Source: Brasenia schreberi (lineage: Eukaryota; Streptophyta; Magnoliopsida; Nymphaeales; Cabombaceae). Taken from it: a DNA stretch of 64,000 bases. Shown here piece after piece: positions 22,789 to 34,991 of the stretch (position 1 is the first letter of the stretch; each line of letters opens with the position of its first letter). The position numbers were made by a program, and so were the translations under genes. The stretch spans positions 7,487,501-7,551,500 of the forward strand of contig JAYKKT010000079.1 of the NCBI GenBank assembly GCA_036023115.1, written 5' to 3'. The notes below the pieces were generated by a model. That model was not told the DNA's origin and did no database searches. It worked only from the letters and a program-made list of their open reading frames with translations.

Positions 22789-23772
22789 TTAATGACATTT
22801 CCTAACATGATCATGACAATCTTGCTTAAGGGTGGACAAAAAATAACCAGCCCTAAGTATCTTCATGGCCGTCATATTTGCATTGACATGGCCTCCACAT
22901 TCTCTATCGTGGAACTCATGCATTATAGTCCTAGCCTCATCAAGGTCTACACATCTCAATAAGATGCCGGTAAAACTCTTTTTGTAAAGAATCCCTCCCA
23001 AAATCACATATTGGGTTGAAATTTTTCGAATAAAAGATTTATCTTTAGAAGAAGCAAATTCAAGAAATCCTCTATTTTCTAAAAAGTTTTTAATGTCTTG
23101 AAACCAAGGTTTTTCATTAGAATTTTGGTCATTTTGGCAAATCTCCAAATCATGGGTGGATGGAGTGGGTGAGTACCAAATTTCTATGGATCGAGTTCCC
23201 ATGGTGGGGTCAACTCTTAGAGATAAGCCTAGGGATGAGAGGGCATATGCTATGGTGTTGTCCTCTCTACCTATGTGGGTGAGTGTGCATGATTTGAAGG
23301 AATTGACCAACTGAGTGGTCAATTCATGGTAGGGTATGAGTTTTTCATTTTTGACTTGCCAAATTTTTAAAACTTAGTTTATAACAAGCATAGAATCTCC
23401 AAAGACTTCAATACATGATGCCCCTAGATTTTTCAAAATTTTTAAGCCTTGTATAAGTGCTTCATATTCAACCACATTATTTGAGCATAAAAAATCTAGT
23501 CGAATGGCAATTGGGATTTCTCCTTTCTCGAGAGATATGAGGATGATTCTCACACATGTCCCTTGTTGATTCTTTGCCCACATTCTCCATACTTGATCTT
23601 CATTAAAACAATTTGCTAAAACATGATTTTGAAATTCATTTGCAAAGATGCCTTCATCGGGTATTTCATCAAGTATGGGATACGTATCTTCAAGAGGCAA
23701 TTCAACCACATGATCGGCTAGGTCTTGTCCCTTAATGGACTTTTGATGATGAAATTTTAAATCATACTCCAT
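22789..23772 (-). pseudogene. Tat second (archaeal-type) RNase H and integrase zinc domain
   Basis: The - strand frame has 'SNNVVEYEALIQGLKIL' with the catalytic Glu and 'IEVFGDSMLVIN' with an Asp. A stop near 23372 follows, then 'LTHIGREDNTIAYALSSLG', where the last Asp of the family ('ADALA') is Tyr. The first Asp, expected near 23590, is also missing. This second RNase H is the mark of the Tat lineage. The integrase N-terminal zinc domain follows near 22810-22910, with 'MHEFHDRECGGH' and 'HDHVRKCH', modified from the usual HHCC. Confidence 0.83.
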
Positions 23773-23804
23773 TAAGAGGAGGTACCATTTACCTAGCCTA
23801 CCTG

Positions 23805-25265
23805 TTAGGATAGGTTTTCAAACAAGTGCTTGATTGGATCAAGCTTAGACACTATCCAAATTTCATGATCTAGGAAATAATGTCTAAAATTTTGACAAGC
23901 CCACACCAAGACCAAGCACATTTTCTCTATGGCTTGATAATTTCTTTCATATGCTAATAGAGTTTTCGAAATGTAGTAAATAGCATACTCCTTAAGACTA
24001 TCATCCTCATATTGAGCAAGTAAAGCACCCAATGCATTCACATGAATGAAAATATAAAGCAATAAAGGTTTTCCTTGTTTTGGAGGTTTTAAAATCAAAG
24101 GATTTACCAAATAAGTTTTCAATCTTTCAAAAGCTTTTTGGCAATCGACATCCCATACAAATTTTACCCCTTTTCTCAAGAGCCTATTGAAAGGTTCGCA
24201 TCTTGTTGCTAAATTGGAGATAAATCTCCTAATTGGTTGGAGTCGACCTTGAAGGCTTTGGATTTGGGTCAAGTTGGAGGGTGGAGGCATGTCTATGATG
24301 GCTCGACACTTAGAGGGGTTGATTTCTATGCCCCTTTGGCTGACCATGAACTATAAGAGTTTTCCCAATTCCACTCCAAAAACACATTTTTGAGGGTTTA
24401 GCTTCACTTTATAAAGCCTAAGTCTTTCAAAAATGTTTTACAAAGATTGTATGTGTGCGCATCGGGTTTTTTATTTTACCAAAAGATCATCCACATATAC
24501 TTCCAAGAGCTCATGGATTTGATTATTAAAAATAGTAGTCATGAATCTTTGGTATGTGGCACCGGCATTTTTCAAACCAAATGGCATAACTATGTCGCAG
24601 TATATGCCCCAAGGTGTAGTAAAAGCAGTTTTTGCCTGATCTTTTGTTGCTAACTTGATTTGATTATAACCCGAATAGCCATCCATGAAAGAAAACATTT
24701 CATGATTTGCTGTGCTATCCACTATTAAATCAATGTTTGGAAGAGAAAAATTAACTTTTGGAGTGTCTTTTTTCAAATTTCTAAAATCAATGCAAATTCG
24801 AATTTTCTCATTGGATTTTCGAACCACAGCAATATTTGAAAGCCATCCCGAATAAGCAATGGGTTTTATAAATATGGCTTTTAAAAGATCATCTAGACCC
24901 TCTTTCACTTGGGAGTGGACATCGGGATGGATTTTTCTAAGCTTTTGTTTTACGGGTTTTGCATTGGGTTCTAAGGGGAGATGATGTTCTACGATTCTTG
25001 GGTTTAGACCTGGCATGTTTTCATAGGTCCATGCAAATACATCTACATATGAATTCAAAAATGCAATGAATGATGCTTTTTCATTCTCATGTAAACATGC
25101 ACCTATCTTGACACATTTTGGGTTAGACTGACTCTTTAAATTGATTTCTACAAAATCCCCTCCTACGGAATTTGAAGAGGCTTGATCTTCCTCATGGATG
25201 AGGGGATCTTCCTCATTGCATTGATTATTCTCAAGCACTTTAATTTCAAAAGAAGTGTTAGGCAA
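23805..25265 (-). pseudogene. Tat reverse transcriptase and first RNase H
   Basis: On the - strand the reverse transcriptase runs 25265-24471 with 'SYVDVFAWTYENMPGL', 'HHLPLEPNAKPVKQKLRKI', 'IRICIDFRNLKKDTPK', 'FMDGYSGYNQI', 'VMPFGLKNAGATYQRFM' and an intact catalytic YVDD at 24486-24497. After a break of about 120 bases the frame continues at 24347 with 'CRAIIDMPPPSNLTQIQSLQ', the tether 'FNRLLRKGVKFVWD', and RNase H 'LLLYIFIHVNALGALLAQ'. There the usual catalytic Asp is not kept. Together they would copy element RNA into DNA. This is the best preserved part of the element. Confidence 0.9.
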
Positions 25266-25788
25266 GAGAGTGGGATTGTGAATGATGAACTTATATGATT
25301 TTGGTTTGGGAATATATACAAGTTTGGAAGAACTCGAAAATGGGCTTTGTACATGGTCAATATTTTTGGAATTTTCATTTTTTTTATCTTTTTCAAAGCA
25401 AATGTTGGAAGGATGAATATAAAAGACTTTTTGAGATTTTTAGATTTTTCAATTATTTTGGCTTTTTCCAAATAAAGGCTAGGAGAATAAACATAAACAA
25501 CTTTCTTTTTGGAATTTTCAGGATTTTCAAATGTTTTTGGATTTTGAAAGTTTTCTAATTTTTTTGGATTTTTTTCTAAAAAGGGGTCTTCCATTAAACC
25601 TACAAAGAAAACACAATGAATTTTCTAAACAAGAGGTCTAAGCCATAGGTTTCGGTGTTAGTGGGTTCTAGGGCACCCTTGACCCAAGTGGTCTTAGGTG
25701 GTGGCTTAGGGGGTATGGATAGGGTGTAGCCCAATCCATGTCGATTTGGGTTAGGTGTAGGTAGGATGGACTCTAACCTACCTTGGCT

Positions 25789-26589
25789 TTAGGCGCCTAG
25801 AACTTGATAAGGTGTGTATCCTATGTTCAACATCATATTCCAAGGCTTCTTTAGTTTTGAAATTTTTTTGTAAAGTGGATGACCTTGGAATATGGTATCA
25901 TCCATATCATGGATGTATACACGACTTGGCTTGGATGGGGTTTTAGGGATAGGAGCTAGGGATGGTTTATGTTTTTCTAGAATACACACGACCCTAGGTT
26001 GGGAAGTTGGAAGTGGCTTGGGCTTTCCTAGAGGATGGGTGGTTCTAGGGGAGGAGGACTCCATGTGCTTAGATTTGCCTAGGAGATGGACGACTCCATG
26101 ATGAGGGTCTCTTAGGGGGTAGCTAACTAAGGATGGAAGAGGTCTCTCCACAACCTCTTCATGGAACGGGTGACGTGATATGCAAGGGAAATTTCGAATT
26201 CCCTTAAGTTGGGGATGATCTTCTCCAAGAATCACCACTACATGGTTTTCCCATGAGATTTTCATACACTTATGAAAGGTTGAAGGAATGACCCGGAGAC
26301 TATGAATCCAAGGCCTTCCTAGTAATAGGTTATAGTGGGGGTTTATGTTTAAGACATGAAACAACCCTGTGTGTTGAATGTCTCCTACTTCCATGGGTAA
26401 TTCTAAGGCTCCTAAGAGATGGGATGCATTGCCATCGTATCCAGTGATAATGATAAAACTTGACTCTAGTCTTGACATGGTAATTCTTACTTGAAAGGTT
26501 ACATGTAGCGGAAGGATGTTTAGACCTCCTCCCCCATCGACCAAACACTTGTCTAGAACATGGTGATTCAATACCACTTCTATATGCAA
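25789..26589 (-). pseudogene. Tat aspartic protease region
   Basis: Near the start of this - strand frame is 'CLVDGGGGLNILPL', matching the Tat active-site form in which D-S/T-G is replaced by D-G-G. It is followed by 'ALELPMEVGDIQHTGLFHVL' and 'YNLLLGRPWIHSL', typical of retropepsin-like domains of this lineage. A Pro-rich, poorly conserved linker leads on to the reverse transcriptase. It would cut the polyprotein. A stop near 26592 separates it from gag. Confidence 0.75.
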
Positions 26590-26922
26590 GGCTTAGTTAT
26601 GGGCTATATATGGTCTCTCCAATTAATCCTCTGTGAACATGATAGGAGCCTTGACACATATTGGGGAGACCAAGAAGGTTAAGGACTCGGGAGTAATGGA
26701 TGGGTTAACCTTGGCCCCTTCTAAGATTCCTTCTAAAACTTGTTTATGTCTAGGTGAGGTTTGGATCAACTCTAGGATAGACATATTTATGGGAAGTTTT
26801 GAAAGGTGAAATTCTAAATAAAATACCATGTTTTTACCTTTATCCATGCCATGCGATGCATTAGGGATGTATGCTTTTGAAGGGCCGGGTAAAACGACTG
26901 CTTCCTTGCTAGGATTTTTAGC

Positions 26923-28110
26923 TCAATGTGGGGGTTGATAGATCCTTTCGGACCTAGTCACCTCACCCACACCTTTCCTAAGACTCTCTCCTATCTTGGC
27001 TCTATTTTGATGCTTCAGAGCACATCGAATTTCTACTAAGGCTCTAGCCGAGGGAGGGACTCTAAGCGCTCCCCAGATCACTACTTGCTTAGCTTTTTTC
27101 ATTATGATAAAAGGTGGTGTGTGGCAAGTAGTGTGTATCGTATGCAATGCATGTTCCATTCCATGAGCCTTGAATGGGAGAAGACATACCTCTTTTCCTT
27201 TCTCGCTTGTGCTTGCATGATTTAGGAAAGATTCCTTTACGACCGCTTGGGAGGGCTCCGATTCTTCCGTAACGTAGAGCCTTCCTTGCTCAATCAAGTA
27301 TTTGATTTTATTTAAAAGTGTAAAACATTTATTTGTATCATGGCCTTTGAGCCTATGATACTTGTAAAATTCATTAAAAAAATTTCTCTTAGGAGGTGTA
27401 CCTTCGGGAAGAGCAGGGAGAGTGACCAATCTTTGGGCTAAAAGGAGGTCTAGGACTTTCGTGATTGGTTGTTTTAATTGTGTGAATTCTCTCCTTTCAA
27501 AATTCCTTTGAGGTTTCCTTACATGCTTTCGTTCAAAATTTTTGGAAGGTCTGGCCGAACTTGGTTCCATACGAACATTTGCAATCTTTTGGGGTTTTGC
27601 CTCATTGTCCGATATGGGTGGCCCATATGCCCCTTGTTTTTCAAAACGATTTTTTTGGAAATTTCTTCCCTTCCACAAATCTTCGTAAACTCCTTTTTTC
27701 AAGTTGACTTCGAATAGCAAAGCCTTTTTTATAAGCTTTTAGAAATTCGAAATCTGATTAAGGGAGAGAAGAGCTTTTAAATCATTTTTAAAATTTTTAA
27801 GGATGAGCATCACAACGCATTCTTCAGAGATGGGCTCCCTTACTTGCCCTAGGAGAGACCACCATCTAACGATGAATGCATGTGCATCTTCATTAAGTGC
27901 TTGTTTCGTATCCCTCAAGGTTTTCAAGGTAGGTGTGACTTCTACGTTGTGGGAAAAGCGTTGCATGAAACAATTCGCCAATTCCTCAAAGGTAGCGAAT
28001 TCGTCACTATCAGTTTGATAATCAGATGGTAGAAAATTCGATAGTACATATGATTTCTTTTCCTTGATTTGGCCTTTTAGCAATTGTTGCAAGGCCTTTC
28101 TATCTTTCAT
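26923..28110 (-). pseudogene. Tat gag remnant
   Basis: The frame 28110-27739 holds the gag core: 'TFEELANCFMQRFSHNVEV' and 'KQALNEDAHAFIVRWWSLL'. A stop near 27738 is followed by 27720-26923 with a basic region ('KNFERKHVRKPQRNFERRE') and the knuckle-like 'FYKYHRLKGHDTNKCFTLLN', a Tat variant of the nucleocapsid motif in which the first Cys is Tyr. Gag would form the particle. The beginning, between the LTR at 28533 and 28110, has no clear start codon. Confidence 0.8.
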
Positions 28111-28510
28111 GGTGAAGGATTCTGGTTCTCATTCCTCCTTTAATGCTTTAGGTTTTCTTGAATGCGAGGGTTTTTTATGAGCCCTTCTTGTTTCCTATGG
28201 GAAGAGCATGATTCGACCGTTTCGGCCTCTTGGCTTAAGGCAATGACCTTCTCTCCTATGAGCTTGAGATCCCTTCTTAGGGTAACAAGCGAATCTTCTC
28301 AGTTTTTGTAATATATTTTTGAAAACTTTTTTGAAATGTGACTTGATGAGCATGAAGCATGGCTCGACACTTCACACGATCCTTCTGAACTACACATGTT
28401 TGAAATGCTTGAGATGTGTAACAACCTATGCACAAGGGAGATATTAACACCAAGATTTTAAAGGATTGGAGTTTCAAAAATCACCTAGACTTGAAATCAT
28501 AAAGACTCTA

Positions 28511-28528
28511 GTCCAACCAGGCATACCA
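28511..28528 (-). other. primer-binding site candidate of the Tat element
   Basis: On the - strand, four bases after the 5' LTR end, the sequence reads 'tggtatgcctggttggac'. TGGTA is complementary to a tRNA 3' end (TACCA). I cannot assign the tRNA from memory. Confidence 0.5.
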
Positions 28529-28532
28529 ATTC

Positions 28533-30707
28533 TGTAGATGTGAAATTTTCACTCCAAGCCTATGTAGAGATTTGAAGCAATCCTTTCAACACTACTTCGT
28601 GTTCGAATGTGCTAGCTAGTTTCCAAAAACTAGCAAAATTGTGATTCTGACTTTGCGATTTTGGCTAAGCGGAATCTTTTCACTTTAGGTCTTCTTGAAT
28701 CGATGCTCAAGGGTCAGCGTAAGCACTTTAAAGATTCTAAATGAGCAAGTGATGTTTCAAATTCACATGAAAATCAGGTGTTGACAAGAATAGACTAGTG
28801 TACTTGGTTTTCAAGTTTAAAACAACAAGTTCTGAAAAACAGAAACTGGTTTTGTTTCAGGACTTGTTTCCTGAATTATTTTGAGTATTTTAGAGACCTC
28901 CAAAATTCATGAAACATTTACAAGACAGATCCAGAAATGTGTAGATTCTAAGACACTCTTTGCTTTTGAATTTGGGATTGGGATAATACAGAATTAATTT
29001 GGTAAATTGCCTCTACTCAGATACCCGAAACTGTTCTGTAATAGAAATACAAAGACCCAAAGATAGGTCTTTATCTCGGTGCTCAGAGTTCCAAATTTAG
29101 TGCACTTAGTCTTATTGGAAAGCTATAGATGTAAGATTTCTAATAAACTAAGAATCACTGATTTTAGACAATTGCAGACAGAGTTATTGGATGAATACAT
29201 AAACTCTATTTCATAAAAATAGAGTTCACAGACAGTTTTCAGAAATTACCCTGATCTTGCACAGCTTTAATTACATGGTTATACGACCATACAATTCCTG
29301 AAACTTTTGTTGTAAGTGGGCTTGTATATGTAGATATAGTGTACAAAATTTCAGGGTGATCGGAGCAGCGGTTTGGAAACTAAAAATCAAGAAATCAACG
29401 TATACAGTGATGCTGAAAATCAGATTTCAGGTTTTTATAACATACGTGATGCAAATTTCACACGAATTAAAATGCAACAACACAACATCCCAAATTAAAT
29501 TACTACAAGGAAATGAAGTGAAATATATCTATTAGCTTAAGTATAGAGGGTATTAAAAGATATAGAGTGTTTATGACATATAGAGAGGTAGAATCAAGAA
29601 CACAAACATAAAGAATGCATAAGCAAGAAAAGAGAAATTTCAGCACTACTTCTATTACATCATGAGGGGAGACAAAAATCCATTAATACAACCCCTTTTG
29701 AATTGAATATGAAGAAGAGGTGGAGATGAATCAAGATAAAATAATACTTACATGAATTACCAAAAAACCGGCCTCCAAGGATGGTGCACAACCCTCACCT
29801 TCCCTCTTTTCACTCTTGCCTTCTCACTCAAACCTAAGTGGCAGCCCTTAGCCTTGTTATCTACCCTCTCTTCCATCTCTAAGCCTCTCCCTAGTAGCCC
29901 ACGATTTCCCTCAAAAGCAACCCAAGTATGTAGCAATTCTTCAAGCTCTCCAAGATGGTGAAACACGCCCCCCCTTGGCCTCTATTTATAGGCTAAGAGG
30001 AGCCTTTCTAGGCCCAAGGTCCATGTCCAGCTCCAACACCTATCAAATTCACGTGGAGGAGTAAGATGAGTGGTTCCCCTTGGTCAAACATGGATGATCC
30101 CCATGTGGGATGGTTGTGGGTTTGAGTCATGTGCACCTAGCCATGAACGGCTAGGTGCTTGATGCCTCCAAGTTCAATTGACCAGTCTTTAAGTTGATAT
30201 GGCTCCTTTTGTTGGCTCGTCCCTTTCAATCAAAGATAGATAAGAGTGGCATTTAATGTTTAGCCCAAAGATGTAAGGTAGACAAGGCTAGGAAAACTTG
30301 GTTTGGTGAAGTTAAAGCATTCAATTCAAGCTAGGTTAGGCTTCATGTTTAATTCAAGCAAATCAAGTTTAGGATTTAGTTGAATTTGGCTGGGCTAGGT
30401 TTGGTGAGGCCATCCACTTGATTTGATCTTGCCTGAAGACGTGTTTTGACATGATTCACTCCCTTTCTTCACAGCTTGTCCTTCACAAACCCGATCCTAG
30501 CTTGAAGCGGGCCCCAACTGTCACCCTGATTTTTGCTTGATTTGCTCAAATCTTCTGGGCCTTATCCTTTGAACTTTAATTTGAAACCTTTTAAAATCTT
30601 TATTTTAAAGATTTGAAATTTTTATTTTAAAGCCTAAAGAATTTTAAAACAAGTCAGCTTTCAAAATTGGGAGTGTTTTCAGAAAAATTTTATTTAGGGT
30701 GTTGACA
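28533..30707 (-). repeat. 5' LTR of the Tat element
   Basis: This is the partner of 18512-20678. It begins TGTAGATGTG and ends GTTGACA on the + strand. The - strand TATA box is at 29982-29992, so transcription should start near 29955 and read leftward into gag. Confidence 0.92.
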
Positions 30708-30712
30708 GTGCT
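30708..30712. repeat. target-site duplication (right), gtgct
   Basis: This matches 18507-18511 exactly. The interrupted RNase H frame of the older element resumes at 30713. Confidence 0.9.
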
Positions 30713-32317
30713 CATGTAAGAAGACGATCGTTTTGCCTACATGAGTAACGCAATTTCACTGGAGAAGAGGACTTATTCTACCATGAGGAGTTGCTTGTGA
30801 TTTTTCTTACTCTTGACAAACAGGTGCCTTATTTACTTGGGGGGAGATTCATCATCCAAAACAATCATAATAGCTTCAGGTTTATATTAGAGTGCTAGAT
30901 TACTACACAACAATAAGAAAGATGGATCTATAAGCTACTCGAATATGACTTCAAGAAGGCCAAAGAGAATCTGGTAGCCGAAGCACTCTCGCGCCAACAA
31001 GAGGATCGCATGTTTGTATTTCTCTATCATAGAACCCGAACTGACCAGCCAAATGCAACACATTCAAAAGCTGGATCTGGAGCTTAAGAACTTAAGAAGT
31101 TGCTCTACGTGTTTTCCATGTGATGCACTACGGAGTGACATTATTACATTAATAGCTGAGTTTTGCTTTCTAAATGTTGTATCTTGATTGATCAAATCCT
31201 TAAAGAATATATGGTTCTCGCATAGTGCGCTTGAAGGGGTTTCTAAATCCTACAAACGGGGTCAACTATTGGGAGCAAATGAAAAACTACCTAATTTATT
31301 GAAGGGTTGCGACATGTATCAAGTCCACCTGACATCCAAATCCCTCTACCCATTCCTTTTCAAGTTTGTGAGTCAATTTCTAGGGATTTTGTTGAGGCCC
31401 TTCCTATTTCCTAAGGTTTTGAAACCATTAATCTTCCTACAAGTAGGTTTCCAAATACGCTCATTTTGAACCACTAAAAGCCAAGTACAGGATAACCCAA
31501 TTTATGTTGAAAGCTTTTACTGATAGGCTTGTGTACCCATAGCTATGTCCACTTCAATGTTTTGGATGGAATACATGCATCAAACTAATACAAAAGCTTA
31601 CCTTTTAAGCATGACCTATCACCCTCATATGGGTGGTAGTAAATTGGATTCTTGAGACCTACCTTCATTGCTTTGTAGAAGGTAGCAAATCACAAGCTTG
31701 ATCATCCTTACTTATATGGGCTAAGATTCTTATAACACTAGTTATTGTACCGGAGTTATATGTCTCTTCATGATTGAAGATGCTATACTCGAGATTGAAT
31801 GAAAACCTTATTCTAAGTAAAGATCACATGAAAGCATATTACAACAAAGGTTATAAGGAATGGTTGTCCATCCAGGCTGATGCCAAAGTACTATGGGTTG
31901 TTCTATTTCATCCGGATGATTAATTCGTTCTTATGAACTTGCTTTACCAAAAGGATCCAATGTACATCCAATGTTTCATAGCTATTCTCTCAAGCCATAC
32001 TACGGACCTAACCCTAAAGGTGGTGCTAGAGGACTAATACAAGGGAAGCATGGGGGAGAAATGCAACCCACCAACCTAGAACGTTGCCCCAACTTAATCC
32101 AAATTTCCATAATGGAATCCAGATCCGAGAGGTCGAACTCCATCCATTTGGATTCCAAGATGAAGCTTACCCGACCCTAGAAGAGGTCAGGTTTGGCTCG
32201 ATATGTGTTGGAGACATTTTGAAGGCAAACGAAGCTGATCCAGCCAGGCACCTCGAAGAGGACCTAGCAGATGATGTGGTGGCAGCCACGTTGACATGGT
32301 GCCACGCCAGCCCCCAA
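30713..32317 (+). pseudogene. old Ty3/gypsy pol remnant, RNase H to integrase C-terminus
   Basis: The frame picks up the RNase H of the part ending at 18511: 'DDRFAYMSNAISLEKRTYST' then 'LLEYDFKKAKENLVAEALSR' with one mixed frame. Integrase traces follow: 'PIPFQVCESISRDFVEALPI' near 31350, a 'TYHPHMGG'-like segment near 31620, 'CLETYLHCFVEG' near 31660, and 'RLNENLILSKDHMKAYYNKG' near 31800. The order and spacing fit one gypsy polyprotein, probably of the chromovirus type. It is full of stops. Its own 3' LTR is not recognised; an LTR of the Tat family follows instead. Confidence 0.7.
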
Positions 32318-32892
32318 ATGTCCCAACCGTTTCAATAAAGGACCTATTGACAAGTCACGTAAGTTATTTTTATGTTATACAGAGTCGCCACACTCGACCT
32401 CCCCTTGCACTCTCACGGAATCAGGAAAGATAGGGTCTTTTCTGATTTCGTGGGGATGTGGTTCTCTTTTTAAGAAAGAAAATGGTTTATAAAATGGTTT
32501 TTGTTTTATTTTACAAATAATGTGAAGGAAAAGACGGAACGGTTACTCCTATTAATGAAGCGAAAGAGAAAATAATAGATTAAAAATATATATAGATGAT
32601 ATCTTGAATTAAAATGAGTGCACACATGTGTGAAAATATCCTTGGGTAAGAAATCCTTCTAGACGGAAACCAAACCCACTCACCTTGGTCGAACCCACTT
32701 ACCTTGGCTGAACCCAGTTGCACTTACCATATCAAATGGAGCAAATTTTTAGCAAGAAGGGTTAGCATACACTTACCATATCCAATGGAACAGATTTTTG
32801 GCAAGAAGGGCCAATATTCACTTACCAATTTCAGCCACCCTCAATAAGGCAACTTGCCTTACCAAGAGCTGCAGCAAAGACGCAGCCCTTGG

Positions 32893-32903
32893 CCTATAAA
32901 ATG
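32893..32903 (+). promoter_or_regulatory. TATA box of LTR copy 3
   Basis: 'cctataaaatg' stands at the conserved place about 1.4 kb before the LTR end. Transcription would read rightward. Confidence 0.5.
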
Positions 32904-32993
32904 ACCCTTTAGGGGAGCTGCAAAGCATCAATCCGAGAATCATCAAGCAAGCCACAAATAATCCAGCCATCAGCCAAATTCATGGCCAACCGA

Positions 32994-33034
32994 GGGAGAG
33001 AAAGAGAGGGAGAGAAAGAGAGAGAGAGAGAGGA
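32994..33034 (+). repeat. imperfect (GA)n microsatellite
   Basis: A GA-rich run with scattered 'gggaga' and 'aaaga' interruptions lies about 100 bases after the TATA box of LTR copy 3, in what would be its transcribed R region. Confidence 0.85.
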
Positions 33035-34445
33035 AGTGAGAAAGAAGAAGGGGAGGTTCGCCTCCACACGCCGCTGACTGATCCTTCCACCACAAGTCCA
33101 CTCTTCACTTATTTTTTTTAATTATTATCTCTTCTTTCATTAATATTAATGGGGTTGTAATTAATGTGCTCATGTCTCCATTATGATGTATTAATTAAGG
33201 ATCATATGTTGCCTTGTCTCTTTTTCATTCATCGATTATCTCTTATGAGTTTAAATTTCGATCTTTTCTACTCCACAATATATTATAAGATTATATACCT
33301 CTTAATCATCTCTATGATCATGTGGTAATTATAATTTTGAATAGCTATAGATTAATTTTAATTCGGACGAAAACACACATGAATCCTGTAAAAATCAAAA
33401 ACTTGTTTTCTATACTCTATATACGTCCAATGAATGATTTTTATCTCTTCACTTCCTGCTCCGAATGTTCTAAAACATTACACGTCTAATCTAAACACAC
33501 CAACATACTTTTAACAAAATCTTTAAGAATTTTATGCTTATGCAACATTATGAATAAAATCAGAAAAGATCAAATAAAACTAGAACAAATTCTGTAAAAC
33601 CAAAAGTTTCTATAATAGAGACTGGGTCAAAATCCCATATCCTTATGTATAATGAATCTTGTTTATTGAAAAGGGTCTCATTGGAAAGCTGAAATCTATA
33701 GCTTTTCAACAAGACTAATTTCACATAAATCAGAGGTTTGAGCATGAAGATACAATCATTTTCCTAAACCTCTGACTTTCTAGCACAGGTCTGTCCTGAA
33801 TGTCTGAGTGGGGTCTATTTTAGGATTTAATTATATAACTCTACACTATATAAAATACAAATAAAAATAGATTCATAATCTGTATATAAAAATTTATCTT
33901 TTGTAAAAATTTTAGAATTTTTGGTGATTCAAAAACTATCTAAAAAAAATAGAAATAAATCTCTGAAAACATAACCAGTTTATGTTTTTCAATATTTTGA
34001 ATGTTTTTGAGTTTGGAAGTAGAATCATGATTTTTGTCAAGTTCTTGAAATTGCAATTTGGTTTTGAAAACTTACCGGATCTCGAACTATTTTCGAAGCG
34101 TCTAGGATGACCCTTGACCATCAATTCAACAAGGCTTATGTCGTAAAGAATTCACTTTTCCACGATCGCTACATGAAGTCAAAAATAAACTTTGCTAGTT
34201 TGAGCAAACTAGCTGGCACGCTCCTGCTCACGCACACGATGTAATTTGTAAATTTAATTTCAAATCTCTACATAGACTTCGGAATAAAAATTCACATCTA
34301 TACCTTCATCATCATTCTTTGCCATCCAACGTCTTCAAGTCATCATAGGATTAGGATAATCTTTATACAAGTAAGTTGGAAACCTTTTGTTGTAAATAGG
34401 GCTTCGACCTAGACTTTTGTAATCATTTGGATATTAGTTGAGTTT

Positions 34446-34991
34446 TTGAGATTTTCTCCCTCCCTCACTTCTTTCTTCGGTCATTCTCTAACTCTTCTCT
34501 TCTCCCTTCTCTTCATTTTATTCTTCTTTCTTGGCTGCCATGACCCTCTAGGGTTTTGCTGGCCCCCTCTAGCCAATGAACCCACTGAGTGCATTGAAGG
34601 TCCACAAAGCTTCTTACAAGCTTGTCACGTTCACCCTCCTTGTGAACCCAAAACTTACACTTTAATTTGTGCAAGTGGCAGTTTATATACTTACTGGTAT
34701 GAAACCTATAGATTCGACCCTTCGCATCCCAAACCATGTTCCTACATGTGTCCCAAGCCCAAAACACACCACATATTTTTCAATTGGTTTGTGTGGAAAT
34801 ATTATTTTTTAATCATTTTAGGATATGTACATGTGCTTGCCAAGAGGTGTAAATGTTGTTTTCGTGCAAGAGTATTACATAGAAAGATTTTTAAATTTGG
34901 TGATGATTATTGCAAGAAAGATATTTGTACATTTTGTGCTGATATTGGAAATGGATTGTGTTTGGCTAATATAAGTAAGAAAGAGAATTGA
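34446..34991 (+). other. 181-codon open stretch, no recognised family
   Basis: The frame is open but lacks an ATG at its beginning; the first in-frame ATG comes only near codon 100. The start would be hydrophobic ('LLFSLLFILFFFLG'), resembling a signal sequence or a chance product of T-rich DNA. Later parts are Cys-rich ('KRCKCCFR', 'DYCKKDICTFC'). With no domain, intron or neighbour to support it, I regard it as probably non-coding. Confidence 0.2.

Larger units (their letters stand above)
18512..30707 (-). mobile_element. 12.2-kb Ty3/gypsy retrotransposon, Tat lineage, nearly complete
   Basis: Two LTRs of about 2.17 kb flank - strand gag, protease, reverse transcriptase, RNase H, a second (archaeal-type) RNase H and integrase, in that order. 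A primer-binding candidate and a polypurine tract lie in the right places, and a perfect 5-bp duplication 'gtgct' flanks the whole. The second RNase H and the gag knuckle of the 'YHRLKGHDTNKCF' type point to the Tat lineage. LTR ends are TGTAGATG...TGTTTACA or TGTTGACA. By eye about a tenth of positions differ between the LTRs over the first 270 bases, so the insertion is not recent. Roughly ten stops or shifts break the coding region. It sits inside the RNase H of an older + strand gypsy element. Confidence 0.92.
32318..34302 (+). mobile_element. diverged Tat-type LTR, copy 3, + orientation
   Basis: The reverse complement of 34080-34302 matches the LTR starts at 892, 18512 and 28533: 'tatagatgtga', 'gagcgtgccagctagtttgc', 'ttgaattgatggtcaagggtc'. 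A TATA box 'cctataaaatg' at 32893-32903 is followed by 1.4 kb to the end, as in the other copies. The left edge is not sharp and lies somewhere in 32318-32400. No internal region or partner LTR in this orientation is recognisable, so a solo LTR is likely. It shares more detail with copy 1 than with the two LTRs of the 12.2-kb element. Confidence 0.65.

Noticed and set aside
22499..22962. + strand open stretches within the Tat integrase region
   Set aside because: They are antisense shadows of the - strand integrase, which has clear motifs.
29752..29966. Overlapping open stretches on both strands within the Tat LTR, with a counterpart near 19790-20134
   Set aside because: They lie in the LTR leader near the TATA box, are not conserved between the two LTRs as proteins, and have no domain.
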